Source of the DNA: Symbiodinium natans | Taxonomy: Eukaryota > Sar > Dinophyceae > Suessiales > Symbiodiniaceae | Length of the DNA stretch: 64,000 nucleotides | Direction: 5' to 3' | Assembly: GCA_905221605.1 (NCBI GenBank) | Contig: CAJNDS010000152.1 | Span: 1-64,000 of the forward strand | Shown: piece by piece, positions 12,736 to 26,510 of the stretch | How the letters are laid out: each line of letters begins with the position of its first letter | How positions within the stretch are numbered: the stretch's first letter is position 1 | The notes under the pieces: model-generated | Told to the model about the DNA's origin: nothing | Database searches by the model: none | Seen by the model: only the letters and a program-made list of their open reading frames with translations | Program-made: the position numbers and the translations under genes

Positions 12736-13300
12736 TCACCTGCCATTCACAACTGAGAAAAGGTGAGAGACCGGAGCTGATATCGGCCTCGTTAGCCGAA
12801 GCGATATCTCGCTGATTCGTTCGCAGATCCTGCACCGAAGCCTGAAGTCACAGGCTGAAAATGTGCACCGCTTCTGTGAGGCGTTGCCCTTCGCTGCGCA
12901 TGCCTCGACAGCTTCGAGGCGCACGAAGAGCAAAGCACGACGCCCCTGCTCTTCCTTCACAAGTGCCTCGTTCTCTTCCAAGTCTCAGTGCTGCACCATG
13001 CTGGACGGCATTTTGGTTTTTGCTACCGGTACCATCGTCACCACATGCCTGGAGCTCGTCAGCCCGGGAGGTTTGATTGTCACTCTCCCGAAGAGCTGCC
13101 TGGACAAGAGGCTATCGGTGTCTGCGGCAGGTGAGATACCGTGTCGCCTCCAGTCGCTCTCGCATGGAAGTTGCATCGAACATGTGCTCACTCTGGATGG
13201 CCTTGGCAAGGAGGGGACGCCAATGCAAGATTGTTTCCAGAGGAAGATGTCAAGTGCTCAATTGTCGACACACCCTCCGAGAGTTATACTGACAGCTTCT
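12736..13300 (-). pseudogene. Candidate decayed coding segment, unknown protein
   Basis: Two protein-like minus-strand stretches lie close together. One, around 12,981-12,850, reads as an acidic helix beginning near EENEALVKEEQGRRALL. The other, around 13,260-13,000, contains LLAKAIQSEHMFDATSMRE and is interrupted by an in-frame TAG. They are in different frames, with stops between. This is what exons plus introns or a mutated gene copy would look like, and I cannot tell which. No family is recognised. Confidence 0.25.
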
Positions 13301-16300
13301 TCTCGTAGACCTCCAAACGTTGTTTTAAGTCCTGCTGCGACGGGGAATCCACCGACACGCTGCCTCCCTGTGTACCACCACCACGAGCCTCACCAATGAG
13401 TCCTTCCTGCTTGCCGCCCTGCAACATGAACATGTGAGTAAGTGGGAAAAGGGAACAACACATGATGAAGCGAACCAGGCGAACCTTACTGAGATTTGTT
13501 GTGGGCAACATTTCGGTAAACCTTCCGCTTCCGCCTCCAAAGGTGTGCCACCAGGTCCCGTGGCTTGCCGTGAACTGCTCTGCACATCTCCTGCAGGCAG
13601 AAGTGTCGGTTTAGCCATGGCAAGCTTCCAAAGTTTTCAATCTGCAAAGGAGAATGCGGGGGAGGAATTCCACTCTCAACTAAGAAGATCAAAACGTTCT
13701 TCAGGCCCTCCTCTAGAACTCAGGAATAACTGTTGTAACTCTTAGCGAACTCTTCGCACGTCCCTGATTCTGAACACGCATCCTGGTGCATTTCTCAATG
13801 TTTGAGAGAAGCGTTGTTCCAGCTTGACCTTGGGCTCATTTTTCGGCCACAGCTGCAGTCACCTGCGCCACGCTCTAGGCTATGGTAGGACCTGGGAGCC
13901 AAGCCGCACCAATCTCGGCGCGCAAATCTGCAATGCCGCCTCGAGTGACCTTCGAACTTCAGTGAATATTTTTTCTGTCTCGGAGAGCGAGAGTTGAGGA
14001 TGTTGAGGCCTCGGTCCAGTCATCAAGGCGTCGAGTCACCTGCAACAGCGGCATGATGTGGCATGAATTGGCATGATGTCACCAGTGGATTGCGCAAGTC
14101 TGTGGCTTGCTGCGGCATTCAGCTGTCCAGCTGTCCACGGCAACCACCCAGTTTCATGCAATTTGGTTTGGGCCCGAGATGCACTTGAGTGGAACGCAAA
14201 TTTCGGACTCGTGCATGCCTCAGGCATGCTCAACAACCAACATAACACAGGGCTGCAACTTTGACCTTCATTGTTAAACTCGTATCGCCTGCAACGTCTG
14301 GAAGATATGTAGAGGGTTGAAGTGCGTGCTTAGAAGCTGTTCCCAACAGGAGGGGCTGGGAAATCTGAAATGTCCCCATTGTCAAGCCACCACGGGGGCT
14401 TATTCGGCCGACCTACCCAAACCGAGTCCGCGAGACACCTTTTGTGTCGGTGCAAGAGTTTCCCGGTTTCAAACTGCGGGGGGCCAGGTGGGCTGGCCAT
14501 CCCGATGCAACGATGGATGAGTCCATCATTCAGCGGGCAGTGGACCTCTCTTGGCCAGCTCTGCTTTCCCACTGCTTCCAGTGGAAAGAAGACGTCTTTT
14601 CTTTAACGGTTCTAGCGTTGTGCTTGCGACGCATTCTTGCCGGGTCTCTCAACATGACGAGCCACTTTGCGGTTGAGTCTTCCTGTGGTCCAGTGGTGCG
14701 GTAAGACATTGGAATGGTACTTTGTCGTGCATGGTATGCTTTGGCAAACCGCCGTCACCTCCGCCATGGTGGACTCCAAGGTTGCAACTCTCTTCACCGT
14801 CTGGTCCGATTGTGCCTGCGATGTCAGTGGAACTGGCATTTTCCGGCTCCATCGAGTTCCAGACCTGAATAGAGTTCATCGCGTCCACTGGCAAAGGATT
14901 CACAGGAAGTCGGACCGACGACCTGAACGAAGCTTTGAAAAAGCAGAGTTCAACTATGTACAAGAATGATCAGGAATGTAACAGTAGCATGCCTTGGCGC
15001 CGAGCGCTTGTGCCTCACTGATTCGGCCATATCCACTTGAAGGTTGTAGCCTCACAACAGATACCGCACGATGCCATACAATGCCATGAGTGGGCTCATG
15101 CATGACACAGGAGCCTGTCCACACACGTCTGCTGCAGGGTTGCCATCCTTAGCAAAGCTCTGTGCTTCATCTGCCTCGCAGAAAGACAGCTCTGCTCTGC
15201 CTCGACCATCACGGCGTGAAGATTCCCGGCCAGCCCGTGACTTGAAGCCAAACACAAACAGGCGATTGCACGCGTGAGACCATAACAACTGAGTCGCTCT
15301 GCCGTGGTTACATTGTTTTGTTGAGACGGGCTTGAAACGGTTTGAGACGGGTGTTTCATCTGCGTGCTTTCGAGCGAGGTACTTGCATACTTACAAGATC
15401 GAAACTGCTACATTGAGAGATGAACGAAACTCTTCAACCTTGAAACCCAGCCACGTGCAAGTGAACATAACATAGAGCAGCACAAAGTCACAACGACCTA
15501 CACCCGGCTCTTACAAAACTTAGACTTGGACGTGTGGCCCACAGGAGAACCACATGAACTTTGTCAGCGGGCATAAAGATCATCCACACGCACATGCGCT
15601 CCCGGGTCAAAGACCAGTCTTGATGTGCAAAAGACATCCGACAAACATAAACAGAGTCCTGATCAGCAGCAAGTCGTACAAGTCTCCAGTGATGCACTTT
15701 AGGGCCCCCAACATTAACCTTCATCAAACCTCGACGCATGTGGTCTGTATAATGCAGCTAAGCCCACTGCTCACTTCGCAAGACACGTAGGGGCATTTCA
15801 TATGAATATGTGATTTTTTTCGAAATCTTGCAGCAAAGCTGCTCGGACCAAGCTTCGAGCCCTTCGAGAAAGCCAGAAACACACGTGAAAACACATAGTT
15901 TCGGCATGCTTTTGCTGTATTCTCGCTGTCCAGTGAAGCCATTTGGTGACCGTCGCTGCACATCGCTGCGGTGAAACGCCACATTCGCAGACAGAAACTT
16001 GGGAAGCGCTTCTTCCGCGCGATCTCTTGCAGCTACTTGCAGCTTTTCGAGCTGAGTCATTGAGGAAGAGCTTCGACGAACTTCTTCGTGCAAGTGACAA
16101 AGGCAAGAGTTTTCTACTAGTTTTCTGGTTCGTCAGCTCATCGTCTAATTGACTTTGACGTGAATGGCCACACAAAACTTTCGCTTCCAGCGTACTCAAG
16201 TGAACGCGCATAAGCTTGTCAACCTGCAGGCAAGGAAACAAGAAGACTCGAGAACCACAAGCAAACATCGGAGCTTGTTACCTGCTTCTATCAGTGCCTG

Positions 16301-19300
16301 AAACCTGCTTCGACTCGTCCGCTGCCTGGCTTCATTACGAGCTCTCACGCAGTTCATACAAGGCCGTCAACCCTCATCTAGAGCAGCAAGCACTGTCCAA
16401 CTACCTTGTCATCTAACCCGATGTGGGCGAGCATTTCTGGATGCTCGGGTTAAACGTTACCATCTTGGCACCCAAGTCTCCTGCTGTGGCAACTACTTTT
16501 TATGTATCATCTGGAATTTCAGTCTGCTACTCATCTGGGCCAACACGTGCGCAAACATGTTGACGTCTAGTTCACGGAAGTGCCCCGACTCACACATCCC
16601 TTCACTCTTGATTGCGGAGGCCAGACAAAGATCCATTGCCCTGTAGAAATCTCTCTGCTGTGCTCCCTCGCTCACTCTTCTCGCTGCCAGCGCATACCGC
16701 AACTATATTTTCATGACGCAAGCGCCTGTTGAAGAAGAGCCCGGAAACATTCGACCTCTGAACTGCGATGCGGTTCACCTCGTCTCGCGGCTCAGCTTTG
16801 AATCATCGACAGGCGAAGTGCTTCCTGCCTTGGCAAGCTTAAACATGGCAACGGCAAAACGACGTACAACGACAGCATGCGACGGCACGCGACAGCACTC
16901 CATCCCGTGTTGTGGTATCAAAATGTGAAGGATCATGTCAACAGCAAGATCCAGGCAGCTCAGCATCCTCCTCGTCTTCCGCAGAAGGGAGCTCCCTCCC
17001 AGACCTTCGAAAGCGAACTTCTATACATTCGATGGATGAGACATAGTAGAAGGGCCCTCAGCGTCTCCAATGTCAAGTGCCGCACCCGGCCCATGCACCT
17101 TCACCAGAACGTACTGTCTAACTTGTTTCAGCAGAAAGATGCAGAAAGCAACAGCATCAGAAGACTTGACTTTGCTCATGGCGTGCTGATTCTTGAGGCC
17201 TAAAACATGCTGGTCACTCAGGCAAGCTTTGATACCAGTTTGCGACACAACGAATTGTGCAAACCTCCGGACCTTCTGGCCAAAAAAATCCTAAAACAAA
17301 GCAACTCGGCACACAACAAAACCCCCCTGCCTCTCTCCAAGCGTTCACCTCATCCACCCGAGCAAGGTCGCGTCAGCAAAGCTCGGATCAAGTTCGGCTG
17401 AGCACTTGAAATCCCCTAATCATTTAATCCTGCCGCTCAAGGCTGCGACGATAAGTGGGACCAGGCACAAACGTCGAGCTCCCATCGGGCTTTGTCCAGT
17501 GGAGACCTCACGAGCTCACAATGGTGCAGGGCAAGGCTACACACTCCTGCACCATTCTACTGCGGAAACATGCTGCGTCTGCGACCCAAGGCATCGATGG
17601 CGGGAGCCAAGCGGACCACCAGATCACTGCAGGGCCAGTGTGTCTCAACGCACTAGCGAAGCTCACCCTTTTAAAGAATCGGCCTGCAATGCTCCAGGTC
17701 ATTTAAGGCACATTGGAAACGAGCAACCTGTGGCGTCAAAGTCGACTACGGCTACCAGAAACAAGGCGTAAACCATTCTGAACCTGACCTCGGCAGCGCG
17801 TACTCCTGATGTCTGCAAGCGGTACCGGTCACCCATATCCTGCCAAAGGCATTTGGTAGCATGACAAATCACATCGTGCGAGAATCGCAGGTGGCTAAAA
17901 GCAGCCAGGACATTAATGGATATTACGATGCAATCCCCAAACGATGGCGAAATGTGGCCTTGAAGCCCAGTCTTCGCAGAAGCATCGCGCAGGCTGGGAC
18001 AGCATCTACCTCGAGAGGCAAAAAAAGACTGTGCTGAAGAATGCCGTGACAAGACTGTCACCTGGTCAACGGCAGCGCTGCTGCGCCGAAGCTCAGAGTA
18101 CCTGGGCCTGAGGCTCCAAGTTGGCGGCAAGTCTCCAGCGAACACTTGAGACTTGAGAACGAATTGACACATCGGCTCTTCTCACTCCGGGGTGTCCTCT
18201 CGGGCCTTCTCACATCGCGCGTGAGTTTAGTTTGAACGAGTCCAAGTCGTGGACTCTGTTGGCTTGTCAAGTGCATTGCAGACCACCTGCAAGTTAAGTA
18301 AAGGTCGCCGAAGCACCACGCAGCCCGACAAAGCACCACGTGTCACACTGCGGGCCTTGACCAAGGTGTCAAAGCACTTGAGGCCCTGGTCGGAACCGCT
18401 CTGGGCAACACTCAGCACAAGCTGTCCAGTCCTTAGGTGGTGACACTGGCCGTCTGCACAGGAAGGTTCGGCACGAGGCGTCAACGTTGTAGTGCCACCC
18501 TCTGGCAGGCCATATGGATCCGCATTGATGCTCATGTATGCTTATGCAGAACCCAAATCTGTGGCGCTGTTCATGTCAGACTGGGGAAGCTTTGCTGGCT
18601 TAAGTGAGGAAGTCGCGGCAACTTCGAGAGGGAGTGATTGCCGCATCTGCACATTGCTACGGTCACTGACGAAACGGCCAGGTGGTATCGGAACAAAGCA
18701 GGAAGCGGCAACTAACTGACAGGCTCATCAGGCTCTTTTTGGCTGGACGAAGGCTCAGCAGTGAAGAAGAGTGTAAGATAGTGTAAGCATGTCCCGGGTC
18801 CGTGGCGCTCTTTTTCCGAAACAGTCTCGGAATCCCTCTCGGAATCCCTCTGGATCTCTCCCGCTCTCTTCATCCACTCGGAGAAAGAAAAGAAATCCAT
18901 CCGCCAAACCTCGCATGCCACTCCAAGAAGCAGTTTGGATGACATGAATTAACGTACTGGGACACAGCTGAAATGGGAGTTTCCGAAATCCTACTATTTG
19001 GGGTCTATTCCAGGGGTCCCCTATTTTGTTAAACCCCCAAATCTCGAGAAAGAAGGCGAGAAGGGAGGCCACGGCGGTCGTCAAACGATCCCATGCCCAA
19101 ACGCGAAACATAGAGAACGCCATGATAAAGACAAGAGCCGACTTCCCGGCAAACCCAAACACAAAACCTGATTCCAATTTACAGCGGGTCAACGTGAACC
19201 CTTTTTGATTCGCATTGGCACAGCACACGGCACAACAAAACACGACGGTTTGAAAAGAAATGGGAGATGACCTCCCGCTCTTTGAAACAGGTCCAGACAA

Positions 19301-19806
19301 GAAGCTTTAGCACCAGCCTGCAGTTCTCGAGGAAAAAATTGCCGGTCAGAGTTAACTGGAGAGAGCGAGAGGAGGGGTTGGATCCAGAATCAAAGCGATG
19401 GCAATAAATCCTAGGATGATGGTGGCTGGTGCGTGTGAACAACTGCTGGCATGTGATTGCTCGAGAATCAATGGGGACTGCCACTCCGTAATTTGATCTG
19501 GTTTTGTCCAGTAAGCTTGAAATGCAGTCTTGCCGCATTGAACTTAAATATGACTTTCAACTGAACTGGTCTCCTTATGCCAAAACTTACTATGCAAATT
19601 CAACAATTCGGGCGCTAATTCTATCCATGCTTAAAGATGCATAAAAGAAGTCAAGCATGATAACAGTGCATGCCAATTCCTCCCGTGTTTGGACGTTTCA
19701 TGTTTGGTGTACCTTCCGCCAAAGTCAATGAGAATACGTGTTGCAATGGAACCATTGGAAATACCTTGAGTGCGTCCATGCGCTAAACAACAACAAGTAA
19801 AAGCAT
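13301..19806. other. No firmly supported gene
   Basis: A long stretch of unique-looking sequence with only short frames. On the plus strand at 14,317-14,620, fragments in three frames contain CPHC, RHLLCRC and a helical segment. They faintly recall the C-terminal zinc knuckle of non-LTR retrotransposon proteins, but frame changes make this too weak to annotate. I see no RNA gene or tandem repeat. Confidence 0.45.
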
Positions 19807-19928
19807 ACCCCCTACCCCCTACCCCCTACCCCCTGCCCCCTACCCCCTACCCCCTACCCCCTACCCCCTACCCCCTACCCCTTACCTCCTACCCCCCCCC
19901 CCCTACCCCCACCCTCCCTCCCTCCTCC
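19807..19928. repeat. 7-bp tandem repeat CCCCCTA, about 12 copies
   Basis: Regular TACCCCC units from 19,807 to about 19,890, with one TGCCCCC variant. The array then decays into CCCTTACCTCC, a poly-C run and CCCTCCCTCC. The complementary strand is a TAGGGGG repeat with strong G-quadruplex potential. It has the seven-base period of plant-type telomeres but not their sequence. Confidence 0.95.
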
Positions 19929-21695
19929 TGCGGCATTGAACGGTTCTTGATGACTTCTAAAGATGGTGTTGGCCATGTCCAATTCTGAAAGCTCTGTTGA
20001 CAACTTCAACACGGAGCACTGGGAACCTACCTGATCTAAGCTAATGCCAATTCTTTTGGATGTTGTGTAGCTGTCCCCTTACTAGGGCCCTTGTAACCTG
20101 TAGCAGTAGTACAAGTCCTCTGAGGGAAAGCTCCCAAAGCCCCAAACACACAAAAGAAGCAGGAGGCTTGCTCCTCCCCCGCCTCTACTGGCGTGCAGAA
20201 GTGTGGAGGTGCGTCAAGCCATTTCACAGCATAAGGTCACGCTGGGGTTTCTCCTTTCTTTCCTTTCCACGGAACCTGCAGCTGTATGCAGTTTGAACAG
20301 TAGTTTTGGCACGAGTCGTTTATCGTGGCATCTGGCTCCCCGATATTTTGAAAAAGGGAAAATGCTCTGAGCATCGAATGGCGCCGCATAGCGCCGAATA
20401 GGCCACGTAGCCTTATGTCCAGGAAGAACTAGAAAGCGGCAGCAGTCGCGTTTGACAACACAAAATCACACTGGAGCAATCTGGAGCAGCGAGTTAGAGA
20501 AAGTTAATGTACTCTTGTTCTCTCACTGCTCTCCCTTAGTACTTATCTCGACTACTCTGTTTCCTCTGTTTTTTTCTGTCCTGTTCTACACGCTTTGGGG
20601 TGAAACTCTGAGCATGCTTTCCGTGCCCCAAGTTCTCTGACTCAAGGCACGCCTTCTCACTGCCATTTCGGACGCTGGTGTAAAGGACCTTTCGTGCAAT
20701 TCCCTGAGTCTTGTATTGTCCCACATGCTTGTACTTCTGTTACCAAAGTGTTCATGTGTGCTCATATTCCAGCACAGGCTTGGGACCGAGCGAGTGCTTC
20801 CGCAAGCCACTCCAGTATAGGCCTAGAAATTTGAATCTTCATGCTCGAGTCATAATACGTCCAGCAGCCCAAGTGGTCGCAAATCTCAGATGCACTCCGC
20901 CACCAGCGCTGCATCCGCTGTTGCCCGGGCAGGAGATGCTAACCTTTGGTCTCTGCCTGCAAGCACAAAGGCTTCATGTTGGGACATGGTGGCACGTGGA
21001 TGCACATGGCACTGGGGAAATTGATGCTTCACATACACTGAGTTGCTAGCGCTTTGGTGCGGCTCTCAACACACTCTTGAGACTCTTTGGCGCAGCTCTC
21101 TTCGGGTACTTTCGCTTTGCGGAGGTTGCCTCACTCTTTCGGCTTCAAAGCCCAGGAGGCAACACTGCTGTGACCCACAGAACAGGGCTTGGCACGCTGC
21201 GTCCTTTTTACAATCCAGTGGAGCCGGCGTTGTGGATGGACGGGAGCCTCGGCAACCGATCGTGTGATCGATACCAGCACTTGAAATGCAGAACTTGCCA
21301 ACGTATGAGGCCGCTTCCACTTGGTGGCGGTCTTTTGGAAACTGCGGCATCGGCTGCAAGCAGGCTTAGCCTGTCCTGAAAGTGGCGGCCACACCAGTCA
21401 CATGCCATAGCTCCAGTTCTAGAAGCTGATCCAAATTGGTCCAGACATGCTCAGGCACGTGGAGGGGTGACAAACTTATGCACGACGAAACAACTTAACG
21501 AAAACAACAACTTGCCAACAACGTGCGAATACCAGCATTCGGAAAGGTTCTTCACGGAAACACTTCTTACCCGCGCAAAAAGTCAGATGTCATCGGGCTT
21601 AAGACAAAGGCAAGGAGCAGAGTCAATGACAACAGCAGTTCGCACACTTGCAAACAGCTGCCGATGCCCTTGGTGACAATGGTGTCTGCTTCCTA
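19929..21695. other. No supported gene
   Basis: Mixed sequence. Short plus-strand frames between 20,990 and 21,380 have reasonable amino-acid composition but change frame and carry stops. I recognise nothing. Confidence 0.5.
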
Positions 21696-21860
21696 TCACG
21701 TCGCCTGCCTTCGCATGGTATATCCATCGTCACCCTCATTGTCATGACAAAAAACTTCCGAAATCTTCCGGATTTTGCTATTTCCATCGGCATCGTCACC
21801 GTCATCGCCATCATCCTGATCCTGGTCTTCATCCTTATCAGCATTGCTGCTCCTGACCAT
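21696..21860 (-). other. Candidate small Asp-rich ORF or exon
   Basis: The minus-strand frame opens with ATG at 21,860 and reads 54 codons to a TGA at 21,696-21,698. It contains a long acidic run (DEDQDQDDGDDGDDAD) followed by a basic/hydrophobic segment. The acidic run comes from GAT-type trinucleotide redundancy and could be a repeat accident. It could instead be an exon of an acidic nuclear protein. No domain is recognised. Confidence 0.25.
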
Positions 21861-23636
21861 GGACAGGGTGCTGTAGCTACTGTAGACTGCGTTGAGTGCT
21901 CTTCAGTCCTTCAGTGCAAGCTCTAGAAGGAGTCGTCTGCAGCAAAGATGTAGTTTTTGCACGGGGATCCTTCCGTTTGGGCGATCCTGTGCAACTCCGA
22001 AAACAGCTTAATCACATGCCTGTGAGGAAAACTTCATACTGGCGCGATTTCAGGAGCTTCTTGCACATTGGCAACCGCGAAATCCGACTCCAAACGAGGC
22101 GGTTTGCATATACGAACAAGGGAAGTGTGGAGAGTTACGAACTGTAAGTGGACTGTGTAACTGTGTACTTTATTCAGATAGTGACAGGCAATTTTCGGCA
22201 CGTGCCCACAAGAGCTTCAGCTGTGCCTTTTGGATGCCGTGTGTGAAAGGGGTCGCCGGGCCAGTGCTCGGACGGGACGATCTGGGTTGAGACCTCCTCT
22301 GCATAGTGGCGTTGATGCCTTGCCTGTCTCGCAGAAGTGCCTCGAGCCTGTGAAGGTCTGGCTATGCGTCAAGCCGCAACATGGAAATAGACACCGTTGT
22401 GAGTCCGGAGCTTTCTTCCGGAAACAATGCGTCTGGAAGAGTCTTGACGTGCGTGTGCGAGCTGTGCGAGCCTTTGCCAACCTGGCCTTCACCTCCGACT
22501 GCTCCTTGACTCCTTGACCTGCGAGCCTTCTCTACCGACGTGATCCTTTGACGTGGAGGTTTCAGCACAAAACGCTCCTGTCTCCCGGTTGTAGGGGGCC
22601 TGTACTGCAGCAAAGTATTCCTTCGCTAGGCTATTGAAGCGGCCATGTTGCTCCTCAAACCAGTTTGACAGCGATACCATGGTTGAGCCATCTTTGAACG
22701 ATGGCACGTTGTGGAGCAGACAATTTGATCTCCAGAACTGCACATCACACTGCAAAGGCTTGGCTACAGGCCTGTGAATGGAGCTCGCGCTTGCCTTGTC
22801 CAGACCAACAACAGGAAGAGCAGTGTACAAACAGGCAAAGGTTGAATACCCCAAACCCCTAGAGGGGATGCTGAAACCGTAACTTACAAGTCGGGCCCCC
22901 CTGATTTGCGGCAATCCTCGGACGCCAGTTATGATAATTGCAAGCAAAAACCTTTTACAATTATGCGCCCCATCCCCCATTTTACATGTTTAAGGGGGTG
23001 GGGGTAGGTGAATGACGTTCCTCCTCTGCCTAGCCTTGGGGAATGCCTTCAGCAAAGGCTTCGGCAAAGCCTTCGTCTGAACTCGGCGAAGCCTCCACAG
23101 GCGCTTCCTGCAGATGTAAAAGATGTACACAATTGTGGACGTCAACATAATTCTCCACAGCCCCGACCACCGCACCGACCACTACCCCGACCACTGCGCC
23201 TGGTCCCAGCCAGGCAGTGCCATCGAAGAGAGCTGAACAGCTTGGCTTTGCCCTGTCAGAAGATTCGTCAAACGGCCGCCAACCTACAGCCACTTGCAGC
23301 CTCGCTGGCGCAAAACTCGGTAAGTGTCGAAGAAGCTGCATGCTCCTGACAGGCAGACTTTTCGAAACAATGCATTTGAGGGCGCCTGAGCTCAGGTTGG
23401 TGGCATGAGCGTTTTGAGCGTCCTTCAGCACCATCAGGGCTGACAGAGTGACAACGCAACTTCACCTTCCGTGTCCCGTTTGTGTTTCAAACTTTGGTTA
23501 AGAGTTAAGGTGTCACAACTGCGCTCAATGCGCATAATCGATCCGAGGCCAATGCTAGATCGTAGAACTGGCTCGCTCTGCTTACATGTCGGGTGGGCAC
23601 ACTGCCTCCTCAGATTATCGACTCGATGAGCTTGTG
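21861..23636. other. No supported gene
   Basis: No recognisable domain, RNA gene or tandem array. A 163-codon minus-strand frame at 22,489-22,980 and a 134-codon one at 23,030-23,434 are the longest frames. The second is rich in Val/Gly/Ala from GACCAC repeats and is not convincing. Confidence 0.45.
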
Positions 23637-24716
23637 TCACATCAGAACAAAAACAGCACGCGAGCTCCCGCCTGCAGGAAGCACTAAAGCAGAGACCGGT
23701 GAAGTCTCTGCTGATCTCACATCCACGTGAGACACCTTTGGCAGATACTTTCCATGTCCCACATCAGTGTCCTCAGCGTCCTCAGCGTCCGCAGAATCCT
23801 CAGAATCCTCAGAGTCCTCGGAGTCGTCCGGCCTCCTTGCAAAGATAGGAGATGTGCGAGATGTATGAGATGTTCGAGATGGGAGAGATGCTGGAGATGA
23901 CGGAGATGGCGGAGATGGCGGAGATACAGGTGTCCCACTGCTTTGTCCTTCAGCCTTCATCACCGTAAATGAGCCAGCCCCCAGGGATGCAGAAGTATCC
24001 AAAGGTTCATTTGGCACACTTTCAAATCTTTCACATGGCAGCCTATTGATCTCCTCGTCTTCGAGCTCTGCAATCCACTTACCATCCACCGGCTTTTCCT
24101 GTGGACCTTCATGAAGTCTTTGCTCTGCCTCCGGCTCTCCAGCCGTCTCTTTTGAAATAGGTGTTGAAGTTGGTGGCTGTTCCATTCTGATGGAAGTGAC
24201 GCTGGATGCACAAGTTGCAGCTAAGGCAAGCTGTTCTTGAGGAGAGATCTCCTCATCGGCGCTTGCCGGACTGCAAGCCGGATCATGTGGCATGCCATGC
24301 TGTGCCATCTGTGCCATCTCTGGCATGGACCAGGCCTGCACCAAACACATCGCTAAATATCCTCATGCGCCACATTTCTCCCGGGTTTTTCAAGGTGAGG
24401 GCCTGGGGCATTTCGACAGCCGAGGCCTTCGCTTCGCGGCAAGCGGTCAACACATCCATGAGGTCCGCCTCGTCCTCACCCTGCCATCAGCTTCTCTTGT
24501 GCATGAACTCCAAAATGGCTCTTGTTCTGCCGCGCGCCGCGCCTCAGACTCCGAAAGACCTAAAACAGGCACCTGAGGCACCTGCGGCAAGAACCGACAA
24601 AAGAGCATAGCCGCATGGATACAACCAGTCATGGTCGCCTGCGTATCCTGAAGCACATCTCCTTTTGCATCGCCGGGTGCAAACACCTCGGCAAAAGAGA
24701 ACACAGCCCGCGCCAC
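23637..24716 (-). other. Candidate multi-exon or frameshifted gene, acidic Ser/Pro-rich protein
   Basis: Three successive minus-strand stretches look protein-like but lie in different frames. The first, 24,716-24,470, contains FSFAEVFAPGDAKGDVLQ. The second, about 24,470-24,300, contains MDVLTACREAKASAVEM. The third, 24,350-23,637, is a 237-codon frame. It is acidic, with Pro/Ser-rich tandem segments (SPPSPPSPSSP), a Ser-Glu-Asp repeat from a 9-bp DNA repeat at about 23,775-23,830, and low Cys. Short introns or indels would be needed to join them. I recognise no family. The neighbouring (AG)n tract near 24,738 lies just upstream. Confidence 0.35.
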
Positions 24717-26510
24717 CCACGCACAGAGGCAGAAAGAGAGAGAGAGAGACAGACAAACAAATGTTCTGACTTATTTTGATACTATCGCATACCCCAAAAC
24801 AACCCTAATTTTGGCCGGTGCGGAAAAGAAAAACTACCCCAGAAATGAGCGAGATTTTTGCGAGTGTACTACAAAAGAATCCATCTCCCTCCAGGAATCC
24901 GGGATTCCGTTTGCAGAAACTGTACAAAACCAGCCAGGTAAGGAAGAAGTCCAGCAAGTCGAGGAACGAACAACAATCAGTGAAAATTTCCTTCGAATGG
25001 TTCCCAGCCTAACCAGGACACCCTGAAGTCAGAGCCTTGGCTTTTTGATTCCAAACTTTCAGTCCTTTAGCTTTGCCCTTCAAATTCGAGGCTTCAAGCC
25101 TTTGAGGGTTCGGGCTTCAGACAGGGTGGTATGGGCAGTTCTTATGTGTCGTCAAGATTAGCCTTTCAAACGGAAAGCCCTTACCGCCGAGCTGTTTGCA
25201 AAAAGCCTAGGCCTCGGCCAACATGTCAGATTGACTGAGTCATGGGCTGGAAAGTCCCAGGTGACCTCATCCGTTTCAGTGTTCCAGTAGTAGGCATCGT
25301 CCTGACATCTCTCTAGTCCAAGGCGTGCTTGCAAGAAACGAGTGGGTCCTCGTATGGGACCAGAACCTTAGCACATGGCAACAGACTTCAGTACAGATGC
25401 CAAGCTGGCTGAGAGGTTGGAGGGCAAGCCTGCCCACAATGTTTCTCATCACGGCAGGAAGCATTCGACCAGCAAAACTCAAAAGGTGCTAGAACTATCC
25501 CTTGGATTGCTGATGCAAACTGCAAAAGAGCGATGGCAACCACATGACAACAACGACACCAATGAACGGTTCTGATTGGAGCTACATGCTATTGGTGCAA
25601 AAGCGTGGGCTGCGCACCCATGGATGAGGCGGTGCAGGATGCTTGTCCGGTGTGACGGCCTCAAGACCAATGACCAACCAGCAGGAACCTAGCCTAAAGA
25701 CATACCGTTTGCATACCGACCTCCTGAATGTGTCGTGAAGGCTGCCTGCTGGGAGAAATACTTCTGTCTTCTTGCCTTGGAGCGCTGTAGCCACCCGCAC
25801 GATGCTTGTAGGAACCGGTGCCAAATCAGCTTGCGACTCTGTCGGTCCTGGTACGATCGGAACATCATGCTGAGTCCTTGAAGTCCTCAAGACGAAACAA
25901 AAGTTGCGACGCTGCAATTCCAAGAGGAAAGCTGAACTACAACATCCTTGGAGCGAGGTGCAGGAAGTACGCAGCTCTTTTGTGAAGCTCACACACAGGC
26001 CGTCGTGAAGCTGCAGACATCTTCATAGGCACCAGCTGGTAAGACACATCACCAGCATCTCAGAGAGCAAGGACTTGGTGCTGAATGAAACTCGGCCCAG
26101 CGTCGGGCTTTCGTTTCTGGGCACACGTCAAAGGCAAGGGACCTCGACCACTACCCTGGATTTCTGAATGTCAGGGCGCGCTAGGCTTATCACATCCTAC
26201 GCTGATGGCGAATGCCCAGAATCGAGATGCCCTGACCTGACCGGGCTTCAATCTCGAGAATTAAGCACCAGCATCGACAGCTGAAAGTGATTCAAAGCAG
26301 CTCCGATCACTGATGTAGTCTGGCCTAGGTGGGAAGATAGCCACAGGACGGCCATGTGTGCAACATGAAGGCAATTTAAACATCTCTCCGCTGCTTGTGC
26401 ACTCTGAGAGCCACCCAGACCAGACATTGCAACTATTTGCAACTAAACACAGCTCAATGCATCTGAACGAATCTGGACCCGCTGCTTTCGCAGCAGCGTC
26501 GCAGCATCGT
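24717..26510. other. No supported gene; (AG)n tract near 24,735-24,752
   Basis: A short AG/GA run occurs near 24,735-24,752. The rest has only short frames without motifs. I see no RNA gene and no array. Confidence 0.5.

Noticed and set aside
14317-14620. Fragments resembling a non-LTR retrotransposon C-terminal zinc knuckle
   Set aside because: CPHC and HLLCRC occur in different frames and no RT or endonuclease motif is nearby.
24507-24520. Minus-strand AGCCATTTTGG, another leader-like word
   Set aside because: It lies inside a stretch that looks coding and the leader's last bases are absent.
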